Positions 43,939-52,541 of a stretch of DNA of 64,000 nt are shown piece by piece. The position numbers were made by a program, and so were the translations under genes. The notes beneath the pieces are model-generated. The model was not told the origin of the DNA and searched no databases. It was given only the letters and a program-made list of their open reading frames with translations. Numbering within the stretch: position 1 is the stretch's first letter; the number at the start of each line of letters is the position of its first letter. Origin of the DNA: Burkholderiaceae bacterium (GTDB lineage: Bacteria > Pseudomonadota > Gammaproteobacteria > Burkholderiales > Burkholderiaceae_C); assembly GCA_024235895.1 (NCBI GenBank), contig JACKLM010000003.1:496001-560000 (forward strand), read 5' to 3'.

Positions 43939-45198
43939 ATGCGCGCGTGGATGATCTGGCTGGCCTACGCCGCGGTGCTGGTCGCCGCGCCGATGGTCTG
44001 GACCAGCAGCCTGGCGCTGACGATGCTGTCGCAGGTCGGCATCGCGATCGTCGCCTGCCTGGCCTACAACGTCATCTTCGGCCAGGGCGGCATGCTCAGC
44101 TTCGGCCACGCGGTGTACAGCGGGCTGGGGGCCTACCTCGCGATCCACACGCTGAACATGGTCGGCGACGGTCGCATCGCGCTGCCGGTCAGCCTGATCC
44201 CGCTCGTCGGCGGCCTGGCCGGGCTGTTCTTCGCCGCGCTGCTGGGCTATGTCACGACGCGCAAGGCGGGGACCACCTTCGCGATGATCACGCTGGGCGT
44301 CGGCGAGCTGGTGTGGTCGATGTCGCTGATGCTGCCGGAGTTCTTCGGCGGCGAGGCCGGGATCACGACCGACCGCGTCGTCGGCGAGCCGGTGCTGGGC
44401 ATCAGCTACGCCCCGCAGATCCAGGTCTACTACCTGATCGCGGTCTACTGCTTCGTCAGCACGGTGGCGATGTACGCGCTGACGCGAACGCCGCTGGGGC
44501 GCATCCTCAACGCCGTGCGCGACAACCCCGAGCGGGTCGAGTTTCTCGGCTACCGCACGCAGATGGTCCGCTACGTGGCGTTCATGATCTCGGGCTTCTT
44601 CATGGGCATCGCCGGCGGGCTTGGGACGATGAATTTCGAGATCGCCACCGCCGAGGTCGTCGGCGCGGCGCGATCCGGGGCCTACCTGCTGTTCACCTTC
44701 GTCGGCGGGGCGGGCTTCTTCTTCGGGCCGATCATCGGCGCGGTGCTGATGGTGCTGGCGCTGGTGATGCTGTCGGAGCTGACCCAGGCCTGGCTGCTCT
44801 ACCTGGGGCTGGTCTTCGTCCTGATGGTGATGTACGCCCCGGGCGGGATCGCCAGCCTGGTGATGATGAACCTGCGCATGGCGGCGCACGGCAAGCTGCC
44901 TGGGCTGGCCGTGCCGTACGCGCTGCTGGCGCTGGCCGGCCTGGTGCTCTTCGCCGGCAGCGGCGCGATCATCGAGATGGTCTACCACCGGCAGCTCAAC
45001 GCCGCGCTCGGGCCGGCGACGAGCTTCCTCGGCGCGCCGCTGGACACCTCGGCCGCGTCGTCGTGGGCCGGCGCGGCCGCGGTCCTGGCCGTCGGCGTGG
45101 TGCTGTTCGAGTTGGCACGGCGGCGCTTCGCGCAGCGCTGGGGGCAGGCGCAGACGGAGATCGAGCAGCTGATCGCGCTGCGGGAGCGGCAGGCATGA
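43939..45198 (+). CDS. livM: branched-chain amino acid-type ABC permease LivM
   Basis: 419 residues, longer than the 300-350 typical of LivM. The core has YNVIFGQGGMLSFGHAVYSG, the cytoplasmic EAA-like loop TPLGRILNAVRDNPERVEFL and GRIL-NP motif. After the usual end there are two further hydrophobic segments (LAVPYALLALAGLVLFAGSG and SWAGAAAVLAVGVVLFELAR). ATG 43939 follows livH by 4 bp. Confidence 0.93.
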   Translation: MRAWMIWLAYAAVLVAAPMVWTSSLALTMLSQVGIAIVACLAYNVIFGQGGMLSFGHAVYSGLGAYLAIHTLNMVGDGRIALPVSLIPLVGGLAGLFFAALLGYVTTRKAGTTFAMITLGVGELVWSMSLMLPEFFGGEAGITTDRVVGEPVLGISYAPQIQVYYLIAVYCFVSTVAMYALTRTPLGRILNAVRDNPERVEFLGYRTQMVRYVAFMISGFFMGIAGGLGTMNFEIATAEVVGAARSGAYLLFTFVGGAGFFFGPIIGAVLMVLALVMLSELTQAWLLYLGLVFVLMVMYAPGGIASLVMMNLRMAAHGKLPGLAVPYALLALAGLVLFAGSGAIIEMVYHRQLNAALGPATSFLGAPLDTSAASSWAGAAAVLAVGVVLFELARRRFAQRWGQAQTEIEQLIALRERQA

Positions 45199-45409
45199 GG
45201 CCGTCTGGACGTCACGGGCTCGGGACCGAGGACAGATCTCCTCGCCGCGAGCGGCGACCTCATCCAGCGAGCGTTGCGAGCGCCGCAGGCACGGCCCGTC
45301 GAACCGCGGCGCCCGCGCTGCGTGCGGTCCGGGTGACAGGCGCCGCCGACCCGGGTGAAGACGGCGTCCGATCCAACCGCGGATGCCGGCCGCGACCGCA
45401 GGACCTGCG

Positions 45410-46186
45410 ATGACTGCGGCGCTCGAACTCGTCGACCTGCACAAGAGCTTCGGCCGCACCGCGATCATCCGCGGCGCGTCGATGCGGGTCGAACGCGGCG
45501 AGCGGGTGGCGATCATCGGCCCCAACGGCGCCGGCAAGAGCACGCTGTTCAACCTGATCAGCGGCCGCTTCGCGCCCAGCGCGGGCCAGGTGCTGCTCAA
45601 CGGCCGGCGCATCGACGGCCTGCCGCCGTACCGCGTCAGCCGCCTGGGCCTGGCGCGCAGCTTCCAGGTCTCCAACCTTTTCGGCCGCCTGTCGGCGCTC
45701 GAGAACCTGCGCTGCGCGGTGCTGTGGCACCTGGGCTACCGCTACGCGTTCTGGCGCTTCCTGGCCGGCGCGCACGACGCCAACGCGCGCGCCGAGGAGG
45801 TGCTGCGCATGGTGCGGCTCGAGCGCCGGCGCGACGTGCCGGCCGCGAGCCTGACCTACGCCGAGCAACGCGCGCTCGAGATCGGCGTCACGATCGCCGG
45901 CGGCGCCGACGTCATCCTGCTCGACGAGCCCACCGCCGGCATGAGCCGCAGCGAGACCGCGCGCTTCGTCGAGCTGATCCGCGAGATCACGGTCGGCAAG
46001 ACGCTGCTGACGGTGGAGCACGACATGGGCGTGGTGTTCGGGCTCGCGGACCGCATCGCGGTCGTCGTCTACGGCGAGGTGATCGCCTTCGACACGCCCG
46101 AGAAGGTGCGCGCCGACCCGCGCGTGCAGGAGGCCTACCTGGGCTCGGTGCTGGCCGAGCAGGCGGCCGGCGGGGCAGGGCACTGA
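45410..46186 (+). CDS. livG: ABC ATPase LivG
   Basis: 258 residues. Walker A GPNGAGKST, Walker B VILLDEPTAGM, switch His in TVEHDMGVVF. The signature motif is LTYAEQRALEIG rather than LSYGEQ. LivG-specific helix after Walker A (YRVSRLGLARSFQVSNLF). AGGA precedes ATG 45410. A 211-bp gap after livM contains no gene. Pairs with LivF. Confidence 0.94.
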   Translation: MTAALELVDLHKSFGRTAIIRGASMRVERGERVAIIGPNGAGKSTLFNLISGRFAPSAGQVLLNGRRIDGLPPYRVSRLGLARSFQVSNLFGRLSALENLRCAVLWHLGYRYAFWRFLAGAHDANARAEEVLRMVRLERRRDVPAASLTYAEQRALEIGVTIAGGADVILLDEPTAGMSRSETARFVELIREITVGKTLLTVEHDMGVVFGLADRIAVVVYGEVIAFDTPEKVRADPRVQEAYLGSVLAEQAAGGAGH

Positions 46187-46188
46187 CG

Positions 46189-46899
46189 ATGCTGGAGCTG
46201 CACGACGTCCACGCCTTCTACGGCAAGAGCCACGTGCTGCACGGGGTGCGGTTCGGCGTGCGCCCGGGCGAGATCGTCAGCCTGCTCGGGCGCAACGGAT
46301 CGGGGCGATCGACGACGGTCAAGGCGATCATGGGGCTGGTCGAGGGCAGGGGCCGGATCCGCTGGCGCGGGCAGGACGTCCTCGGGCGCAAGCCGTTCGA
46401 GATCGCGCGGCTGGGGATCGGCTACGTGCCCGAGAACCGCGAGATCTTCCCCGACCTGACGGTGCACCAGAACCTGATGCTGGGCGAGAAGCGCGGCCGT
46501 GGGCAGGCGGCAGGGCGCGAGCCGCGGTTCGGCTTCGACGACATGTACCGGCTGTTCCCGCGCCTGAGGGAGCGCCAGCACACCGCTGCCGGCGTGCTGT
46601 CGGGCGGCGAGCAGCAGATGCTGACGCTGTGCCGCACGCTGATGGGCGACCCGGACCTGATCATGATCGACGAGCCGACCGAGGGGCTGGCGCCGATGAT
46701 CGTCGAGCTCGTCGCCCGGTACCTGCACGAGCTGCGCGAGCGCGGCATCTCGGTGCTGCTGGTCGAGCAGAAGCTGACGATCGCGCTCGAGGTCGCCGAC
46801 CGCTGCCTGGTGATGGGGCACGGCGAGATCGTCTTCGAGGGCACGCCCGACGCGCTGCGCGCGGATGCCGGGGTGCGCAAGGAGTGGCTGGAGGTCTAG
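46189..46899 (+). CDS. livF: ABC ATPase LivF with Arg in Walker A
   Basis: 236 residues. Signature LSGGEQQMLTLCRTLM, Walker B LIMIDEPTEGL and switch (VLLVEQKL, the normal Gln/His position for LivF) are normal, and YVPENREIFPDLTVHQNL is LivF-specific. The Walker A reads GRNGSGRSTT: the lysine that contacts ATP phosphates is an arginine (codon CGA). LivG, its partner, has a normal lysine. It starts 2 bp after livG. Confidence 0.93.
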   Translation: MLELHDVHAFYGKSHVLHGVRFGVRPGEIVSLLGRNGSGRSTTVKAIMGLVEGRGRIRWRGQDVLGRKPFEIARLGIGYVPENREIFPDLTVHQNLMLGEKRGRGQAAGREPRFGFDDMYRLFPRLRERQHTAAGVLSGGEQQMLTLCRTLMGDPDLIMIDEPTEGLAPMIVELVARYLHELRERGISVLLVEQKLTIALEVADRCLVMGHGEIVFEGTPDALRADAGVRKEWLEV

Positions 46900-47083
46900 G
46901 GGTCGCCGTGCTTTGTGAGACCCCCGCGTGCTCGCTGGAGAGATGGGCGGCGATCGAACTGGACGCCTTGCTGGGTGGGAATTCGCGTCCGGTCGCCGGA
47001 CTCCGGGCGCATCTGCAGCCATCCGTTGGCGGCACGTTGGCGTCCTTGATGGTCGGCTCTGCAGCGTTCGACGACCGGCGCGA
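46900..47083. other. non-coding stretch after livF
   Basis: About 180 bp without a gene. A 6-bp inverted repeat GGGGTC/GACCCC (46899-46904 and 46919-46924) follows the livF stop but has no T-run. Base composition is slightly lower in G+C than the genes around it. Confidence 0.4.
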
Positions 47084-47185
47084 GCCGAGGCCAGCGGGAG
47101 CCCTTCCGCTCCATGCCCCCCGCCATCGGCCTTCGGCCGCTGGCTCCTCCTTGACTTCCGCGGAAGGGCACCCGCTGTCCTCGGC
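47084..47185 (-). repeat. palindromic REP-like element, copy A
   Basis: Outer arms of 26 bp (47084-47109 and 47160-47185) pair with two mismatches. The 50-nt loop, read on the minus strand, has AAGGAGGAGCC followed by an inner hairpin (47122-47144; GCCAGCGGCC, GAA, GGCCGATGGC) and GGCGGGGGGCATGGA. It shares this loop with copy B but has entirely different outer-arm bases. GGAG just 5' of an imperfect hairpin is a hallmark of REP elements. Confidence 0.75.
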
Positions 47186-47232
47186 AGGCAGCGGCAGGGG
47201 TGTTCGATCGTCGAATACCAAGGCAGTGGCAG

Positions 47233-47332
47233 GCCAAGGTCGGCGGGTACCCTCCCACGTAAGTAAAGGAGGAGCCGGCGGCGTAGCCGACGGCGGGGGA
47301 CATGGAGTGGGAGGGTGCCCGCCGACCTTGGC
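47233..47332 (+). repeat. palindromic REP-like element, copy B
   Basis: Outer arms of 26 bp (47233-47258 and 47307-47332) pair with one mismatch. The 48-nt loop has AAGGAGGAGCC, an inner hairpin (47274-47294; GCCGGCGGC, GTA, GCCGACGGC) and GGCGGGGGACATGGA. It is in inverted orientation to copy A, 47 bp away. Inner-stem differences from A include a compensated pair (A-T to G-C), as in conserved structures. Confidence 0.78.
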
Positions 47333-47611
47333 ACGCTGGCACGTTGAACGCCAGATCAAACGAAGGACTGAGTTCGATCAACTTCGGCGCACTTCGACAA
47401 ACGTTGGCGACGAGCCGAATGCGGCCGCGCATGAGGTTCGCTGTGCTCGAGCGATCGACGGCGGTCCCCAACCGGACTTCTTTCCAGCCGAACCGGGCCT
47501 TCTTCGAAGCCGACAATCTTCCTGCATCAACACCGTGATCGACGGGTTTGCCGGCGTGCGCCCAGCGCGGACTTGTCCCGCCAGCGACACGGGCTACGGA
47601 CCGGGACTGCC
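47333..47611. other. lower-G+C stretch before the fadB promoter
   Basis: About 280 bp, visibly less G+C-rich than the flanks, with no convincing gene. Long open frames run through it on both strands, but they cross the palindromic elements and have no recognisable product. It may be decayed sequence. Confidence 0.4.
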
Positions 47612-47617
47612 TAGAAT
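47612..47617 (+). promoter_or_regulatory. -10 box (TAGAAT) of the fadB operon
   Basis: TAGAAT differs from TATAAT at one position and stands out in the G+C-rich context. It abuts a 14-bp palindrome and lies 48 bp before the fadB ATG. No good -35 is seen, so an activator or a weak promoter is possible. Confidence 0.5.
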
Positions 47618-47631
47618 CGAACGATCGTTCG
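47618..47631. promoter_or_regulatory. perfect 14-bp palindrome, candidate operator of fadB
   Basis: CGAACGATCGTTCG is its own reverse complement, and directly follows the TAGAAT -10 box, so a bound repressor would block transcription. Palindromes of this form (GAACG..CGTTC) are typical of TetR-family operators, and TetR-type regulators (FadR/FadP/PsrA types) control beta-oxidation in proteobacteria. No regulator gene lies in the window. Confidence 0.6.
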
Positions 47632-47665
47632 TTTTCAGACCCCTGCATCGATCCGAGGAGACGCG

Positions 47666-49786
47666 ATGAGCGCCAGCTACGAAGTGCGCGACGGCGTGGC
47701 CGTCATCATGCTGAACAACCCGCCGGTCAACGGGCTGGGCTATGCGACCCGGCGCGGCATCGCCGACGGCGTCGACCGCGCGCTGGCCGACCCGGCGGTG
47801 CGGGCGATCGTCCTGACCGGTGCCGGACGCGCCTTCTCCGGCGGCGCCGACATCCGCGAGTTCGGCACCCCGAAGGCGATCGCCGAGCCCAACCTGCTGT
47901 CGGTGATCAAGCTGCTCGACGACGCGACCAAGCCGGTCGTCGCCGCGGTCCACGGCACCGTGATGGGCGGCGGGCTGGAACTGGCGCTGAGCACGCATTA
48001 CCGCGTCGCCGCGCCCGGCACCAACGTCGCGCTGCCCGAGGTCAAGCTCGGCCTGCTTCCCGGCGCCGGCGGCACGCAGCGGCTGCCGCGCGTGGTCGGC
48101 GTCGAGACGGCGCTGAACATGATCGTCAAGGGCGACCCGGTGAAGAGCGAGCTGCTGGCCGCGCTGCCGGGGCAGAAGCTGTTCGCCAAGATCGTCGACG
48201 GCGACCTGGTTGCCGGCGCGGTCGCCTTCGCCAACGAGGTCGCGGCCGCGCACGCCGGCGGCCAGCCGCTGCCGCGCGTGCGCGACCTGCCGCTGGCGCA
48301 TCCGAACGCCGACGCCTACTTCCAGTTCGCGCGCAATACGGTGCGCGCGATGGCGCCGAACTTCCCGGCGCCGCTGCGCTGCGTCGACTGCGTGGCCAAG
48401 GCGGTCGAGTGCGCCGGGCGCAAGGCCTTCGACGAGGGCCTGCGCTACGAGCGCGAGGCCTTCGCCGCGCTGATGGTGACGCCGGAGTCCAAGGCGCTGC
48501 GCCACGCCTTCTTCGCCGAGCGCGCCGCGAGCAAGATCCCCGACGTGCCCGAGGACACCGCCGCGCGCAAGATCGCCAAGGTCGGCGTCATCGGCGCCGG
48601 CACGATGGGCGGCGGCATCACGATGAACTTCCTCAACGCCGGCATCCCGGTGACCGTGCTGGAGACGAAGCAGGAGGCGCTGGACCGCGGCGTGGCGACG
48701 ATCCGCAGGAACTACGAGTCGCAGGTGAAGAAGGGCAAGCTCAAGGCCGACAGGTTCGAGCAGCGCATGGCGCTGCTGTCGACCAGCCTGTCGTACGACG
48801 ACCTGAAGGACGCCGACCTGATCATCGAGGCGGTGTTCGAGGAGATGGGCGTCAAGGAGGCCGTCTTCAGGAAGCTCGACGAAATCGCCAGGCCCGGCGC
48901 GATCCTGGCCAGCAACACCAGCACGCTCGACGTCGACCGGATCGCCGCGTTCACGCAGCGTCCGCAGGACGTGGTCGGGATGCACTTCTTCAGCCCGGCC
49001 AATGTGATGAAGCTGCTCGAGGTGGTGCGCGGCAAGGCCACCGCCAAGGACGTGCTGGCCACCGTGATGGCGGTGGCCAAGATCATCCGCAAGACCGCGG
49101 TCGTCTCCGGCGTGTGCGACGGCTTCATCGGCAACCGCATGATCGAGCAGTACGGCCGCCAGGCCGGATTCCTGCTGGAGGAGGGCTGCACGCCCGAGCA
49201 GGTCGACCGCGCGATCGAGAAGTTCGGCTTCGCGATGGGCCCGTTTCGCATGGGCGACCTCGCCGGCAACGATATCGGCTGGGCGATCCGCAAGCGCCGC
49301 TATGTCGAGAAGCCCGGCCTGCGCTACAGCAAGACCGCCGACCTGCTGTGCGAGATGGGCCGCTTCGGGCAGAAGACCGGCGCCGGCTGGTACGACTACG
49401 CGCCCGGCCAGCGCAAGGCGATCCCGTCGCCGGTCGTCGTCGAGATGATCGCGAAGCACCGTGCCGAGCTCGGCATCGCGCCGCGCAGGATCTCGGACGA
49501 CGAGATCGTGCAGCGGCTCGTCTTCTCGCTCGTCAACGAGGGCGCGAAGATCCTCGAGGAGGGGATCGCGAGCAAGGCGAGCGACATCGACATGGTCTAC
49601 CTGACCGGTTACGGATTCCCGCTCTGGCGCGGCGGGCCGATGTGCTATGCGGATACGGTGGGGCTGTTCAACGTCGTGCACGCGATGAAGCGCTTCGCCG
49701 CCAACCCGCACGACGATGCCGACTTCTGGCAGCCGGCGCCGCTGCTGGCGAAGCTGGCCGCCGAGGGCGGGTCCTTCAACCCCTGA
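47666..49786 (+). CDS. fadB: fatty acid oxidation enzyme FadB (enoyl-CoA hydratase/3-hydroxyacyl-CoA dehydrogenase)
   Basis: 706 residues, two fused enzymes. N-terminal hydratase (about 1-190) with the two catalytic Glu in MGGGLELAL and LPEVKLGLLPGAGGTQRLPR. Then an NAD-binding dehydrogenase domain (GVIGAGTMGGGI at about 308; catalytic His in GMHFFSPANVMKLLEVV) and two C-terminal dehydrogenase helical domains (EKFGFAMGPFRMGDLAGNDI). It carries out steps 2 and 3 of beta-oxidation. ATG 47666 with GAGGAG upstream. First gene of a long operon. Confidence 0.95.
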   Translation: MSASYEVRDGVAVIMLNNPPVNGLGYATRRGIADGVDRALADPAVRAIVLTGAGRAFSGGADIREFGTPKAIAEPNLLSVIKLLDDATKPVVAAVHGTVMGGGLELALSTHYRVAAPGTNVALPEVKLGLLPGAGGTQRLPRVVGVETALNMIVKGDPVKSELLAALPGQKLFAKIVDGDLVAGAVAFANEVAAAHAGGQPLPRVRDLPLAHPNADAYFQFARNTVRAMAPNFPAPLRCVDCVAKAVECAGRKAFDEGLRYEREAFAALMVTPESKALRHAFFAERAASKIPDVPEDTAARKIAKVGVIGAGTMGGGITMNFLNAGIPVTVLETKQEALDRGVATIRRNYESQVKKGKLKADRFEQRMALLSTSLSYDDLKDADLIIEAVFEEMGVKEAVFRKLDEIARPGAILASNTSTLDVDRIAAFTQRPQDVVGMHFFSPANVMKLLEVVRGKATAKDVLATVMAVAKIIRKTAVVSGVCDGFIGNRMIEQYGRQAGFLLEEGCTPEQVDRAIEKFGFAMGPFRMGDLAGNDIGWAIRKRRYVEKPGLRYSKTADLLCEMGRFGQKTGAGWYDYAPGQRKAIPSPVVVEMIAKHRAELGIAPRRISDDEIVQRLVFSLVNEGAKILEEGIASKASDIDMVYLTGYGFPLWRGGPMCYADTVGLFNVVHAMKRFAANPHDDADFWQPAPLLAKLAAEGGSFNP

Positions 49787-49837
49787 CACGGTGCGACGGA
49801 TGCCGTCGACCGACGATTGCCGACCCGGAGTCCAGCA

Positions 49838-51307
49838 ATGATCAAGCGCGCAATGGTTTTTCTCCTGCTGCTCGTCGCGGCGCTCGCGCTGGCCGTGGTC
49901 GGCAACACCTTTCGCCAGGGATCGCGCCAGCTCGACGTGCCGCCGCTGGCCAGGCTCGCCGTCGATGCCGACGCCGTGGCGGCGTCGATGGCCGAGGCGG
50001 TGCGCGCCCGCACCGTCAGCGGCCTGATCGACCCGGCCGGCACCGCGGCCGCCTTCGACGCCCTGCACGCGCACCTGGCGCAGCGCTACCCGCGCGTGCA
50101 CGCCGCGCTCGAGCGCGAGGTGATCGGCGCGCACAGCCTGCTGTTCACCTGGCGCGGCAGCGATGCGGCGGCGCGGCCGATCGCGCTGCTGGCGCACCAA
50201 GACGTGGTGCCGATCGCTCCGGGCACGCAGGCGCTCTGGAAGCGGCCGCCGTTCGACGGCGTGGTCGCCGACGGCCATGTCTGGGGCCGCGGCACGCTGG
50301 ACAACAAGAGCAACCTCGTCACGCAGCTCGAGGCGGTGGAGATGCTGCTGGCGTCGGGCTTCCAGCCGCGCCGCACGGTCTACCTGTTCTACGGCCACGA
50401 CGAGGAGGTCGGTGGCCGCGATGGCGCCGTCGCGGCGGTGGCGCTTCTGCAGCAGCGCGGCGTGCGGCTGGACTTCGTGCTCGACGAGGGCCTGGCCGTC
50501 ACCGAGGGCGTGCTGCCGGGCGTGGCGAGCCCGCTGGCGCTGATCGCGCTGGCCGAGAAGGGCTCGGTGACGCTCGAGCTCACGGCCACCGCCGCGCCCG
50601 GGCACTCGTCGATGCCGCCGGCGGCCGGAAGCAGCGCCATCGGCATGCTCAGCGCGGCGCTGGTGCGGCTGGACCAGAACCCGATGCCGGGCGGCATCCA
50701 GGGTGCGGCGGCCGAGATGTTCCAGGCGGTGGCGCCGGAGATGCCCTTCGGCCAGCGGCTGGCGCTGAGCAACCTGTGGCTCACGCGGCCCCTCGTCGAG
50801 CGCATGCTGGGCCGCGGCGGCGCCACCAACGCGATGCTGCGCACGACGACGGCGATGACCATCGTCAACGCCGGCAACAAGGAGAACGTGCTTCCCGGGC
50901 GTGCCGAGGCGGTGGTCAACTTCCGCATCCTGCCCGGCGACACCCCGGCGTCGGTCCAGGCGCACGTCGAGCGCGTCATCGCCGACCCGCGCATCACGGT
51001 GGAGCCGATGGGCGTGGCCTTCGAGCCGTCCAAGCTGTCGTCGGCGCAGGCCGAGCCGTTCAAGCGCATCGAGCGCGTCGCGCGTGAGGTCTTCCCCGAT
51101 GCGATCGTGGCGCCGGGGCTGATGCTGGCGGCGTCGGACGCGCGCCACTTCGACCCCATCGCCGAGCACAGCTACCGTTTCATGCCGATCCGCTTCCGAT
51201 CCGAGGACCTGGCCCGCGTGCACGGCACCGACGAGCGCATCAGCGTCGAGCAGCTGGCCGACATGGTCCGCTTCTACCACCGCCTGCTCACGCAGACGGC
51301 ATCCTGA
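49838..51307 (+). CDS. M20-family amidohydrolase/peptidase, PM20D1-like
   Basis: 489 residues. An N-terminal membrane anchor or signal (MVFLLLLVAALALAVVGN). Metal-site motifs: LLAHQDVVP, GRGTLDNKSN, YGHDEEVGG and LDEG; the Glu-Glu pair is the M20 catalytic site. The dimerisation domain is at about 245-370. Long, membrane-anchored M20 proteins of this type resemble PM20D1, which makes and hydrolyses N-acyl amino acids. Located between fadB and a thiolase, it probably releases fatty acids from N-acyl amino acids or lipopeptides; that is inference. Confidence 0.88.
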   Translation: MIKRAMVFLLLLVAALALAVVGNTFRQGSRQLDVPPLARLAVDADAVAASMAEAVRARTVSGLIDPAGTAAAFDALHAHLAQRYPRVHAALEREVIGAHSLLFTWRGSDAAARPIALLAHQDVVPIAPGTQALWKRPPFDGVVADGHVWGRGTLDNKSNLVTQLEAVEMLLASGFQPRRTVYLFYGHDEEVGGRDGAVAAVALLQQRGVRLDFVLDEGLAVTEGVLPGVASPLALIALAEKGSVTLELTATAAPGHSSMPPAAGSSAIGMLSAALVRLDQNPMPGGIQGAAAEMFQAVAPEMPFGQRLALSNLWLTRPLVERMLGRGGATNAMLRTTTAMTIVNAGNKENVLPGRAEAVVNFRILPGDTPASVQAHVERVIADPRITVEPMGVAFEPSKLSSAQAEPFKRIERVAREVFPDAIVAPGLMLAASDARHFDPIAEHSYRFMPIRFRSEDLARVHGTDERISVEQLADMVRFYHRLLTQTAS

Positions 51308-51344
51308 GCCCGACCTTCCGAACCCCCGCCTGAGGACCCCTGCC

Positions 51345-52520
51345 ATGAGCCGTGCCGTCATTGTGTCCACCGCCCGCACCCCGCTGGCCAAGAGCTGGAA
51401 GGGGGCCTTCAACATGACCCACGGGGCGACGTTGGGCGGCTTCGTCGTCGAGGCCGCGATCGCGCGCGCCGGCGTCGAGCCGGGCGCGGTCGAGGACCTG
51501 CTGATGGGCTGCGCCACGCCCGAGGGCGCGACCGGCAGCAATATCGCGCGCCAGATCGCGCTGCGCGCCGGGCTTCCGGTGACGACCGGCGGCGTCACGG
51601 TCAACCGCTTCTGCTCCAGCGGACTGCAGACGATCGCGATGGCGGCGCAGCGCGTGATCGCCGGCGAGGGCGAGGTCTATGTCGCCGGCGGCGTCGAGAG
51701 CATCAGCTGCGTGCAGAACGAGGCCAACCGCCACATGATCACCGACCCCTGGCTGGTCGAGCACAAGCCCGAGATCTACTGGAGCATGCTGCAGACGGCG
51801 GAGAACGTCGCCAGGCGCTACGGCGTCGCCAAGCCGCGCATGGACGAGTACGGCGCCGCGAGCCAGCAAAAGGCCTGCGCGGCGCAGGAGGCCGGCCTGT
51901 TCGACGCCGAGATGATCCCGGTCACGGTGACCGCCGGCGTGGCCGACCCGGTGCTCGGGCTGCGCAGCAAGGAGGTCACGGTCAAGGCCGACGAGGGGCT
52001 GCGCCCCGGAACCACCGTCGACGGCATCAAGGACATCCGCCCGGCGCTGCCCGGCGGCGTCGTCACCGCCGGCAATGCGAGCCAGTTCAGCGACGGCGCC
52101 GGCGCCTGCGTCGTCGTCGACGAGGCCTATGCCGAGAAGAAGGGGCTGAAGCCGCTGGGCCGCTTCCTCGGTTTCGCGGTCGCCGGCTGCGAGCCCGACG
52201 AGATGGGCATCGGCCCGGTGTTCGCGGTGCCCAAGGTGCTGCAGCGGCTGGGGCTGAAGGTCGGCGATATCGACCTGTGGGAGCTCAACGAGGCCTTCGC
52301 GGTGCAGGTGCTGTACTGCGCCGATAGGCTCGGCATCCCGATGGAGCGGCTCAACGTCAACGGCGGCGCGATCGCGGTCGGCCACCCCTACGGCGTGTCG
52401 GGCCAGCGCCTGACCGGCCATGCATTGATCGAGGGCCGTCGCCGCGGCGCGAAGAAGGTTTGCGTGACGATGTGCGTCGGCGGCGGCATGGGGGCTGCCG
52501 GCGTGTTCGAGGTGCTCTGA
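51345..52520 (+). CDS. fadA: acetyl-CoA C-acyltransferase (thiolase)
   Basis: 391 residues. Thiolase active site: VNRFCSSGLQT (acyl-accepting Cys), GHPYGVSGQR (His) and VTMCVGGGMGAAG (second Cys). It cleaves 3-ketoacyl-CoA in the last step of beta-oxidation. ATG 51345 with GAGGA before it. The gene is separated from fadB by the M20 gene. A Pro-Tyr (GHPYG) at the usual GHP(I/L)G is a minor variant. Confidence 0.93.
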   Translation: MSRAVIVSTARTPLAKSWKGAFNMTHGATLGGFVVEAAIARAGVEPGAVEDLLMGCATPEGATGSNIARQIALRAGLPVTTGGVTVNRFCSSGLQTIAMAAQRVIAGEGEVYVAGGVESISCVQNEANRHMITDPWLVEHKPEIYWSMLQTAENVARRYGVAKPRMDEYGAASQQKACAAQEAGLFDAEMIPVTVTAGVADPVLGLRSKEVTVKADEGLRPGTTVDGIKDIRPALPGGVVTAGNASQFSDGAGACVVVDEAYAEKKGLKPLGRFLGFAVAGCEPDEMGIGPVFAVPKVLQRLGLKVGDIDLWELNEAFAVQVLYCADRLGIPMERLNVNGGAIAVGHPYGVSGQRLTGHALIEGRRRGAKKVCVTMCVGGGMGAAGVFEVL

Positions 52521-52541
52521 GCCTTGCGCGGGGCGGCGGCG

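Noticed and set aside
45199..45409. A degraded gene between livM and livG
   Set aside because: No homology-like motif or start could be seen; treated as plain spacer.
46899..46924. GGGGTC/GACCCC inverted repeat after livF as a terminator
   Set aside because: Six-base stem, 14-base loop and no T-run; too weak to call.
46896..47648. 250-codon minus-strand open frame in the livF-fadB gap
   Set aside because: It runs through both palindromic elements and the fadB promoter, has no ribosome site, and the product resembles nothing I know.
47594..51604. 1336-codon minus-strand open frame across fadB and the M20 gene
   Set aside because: Antisense to two well-supported genes and through their control region; low-complexity product.
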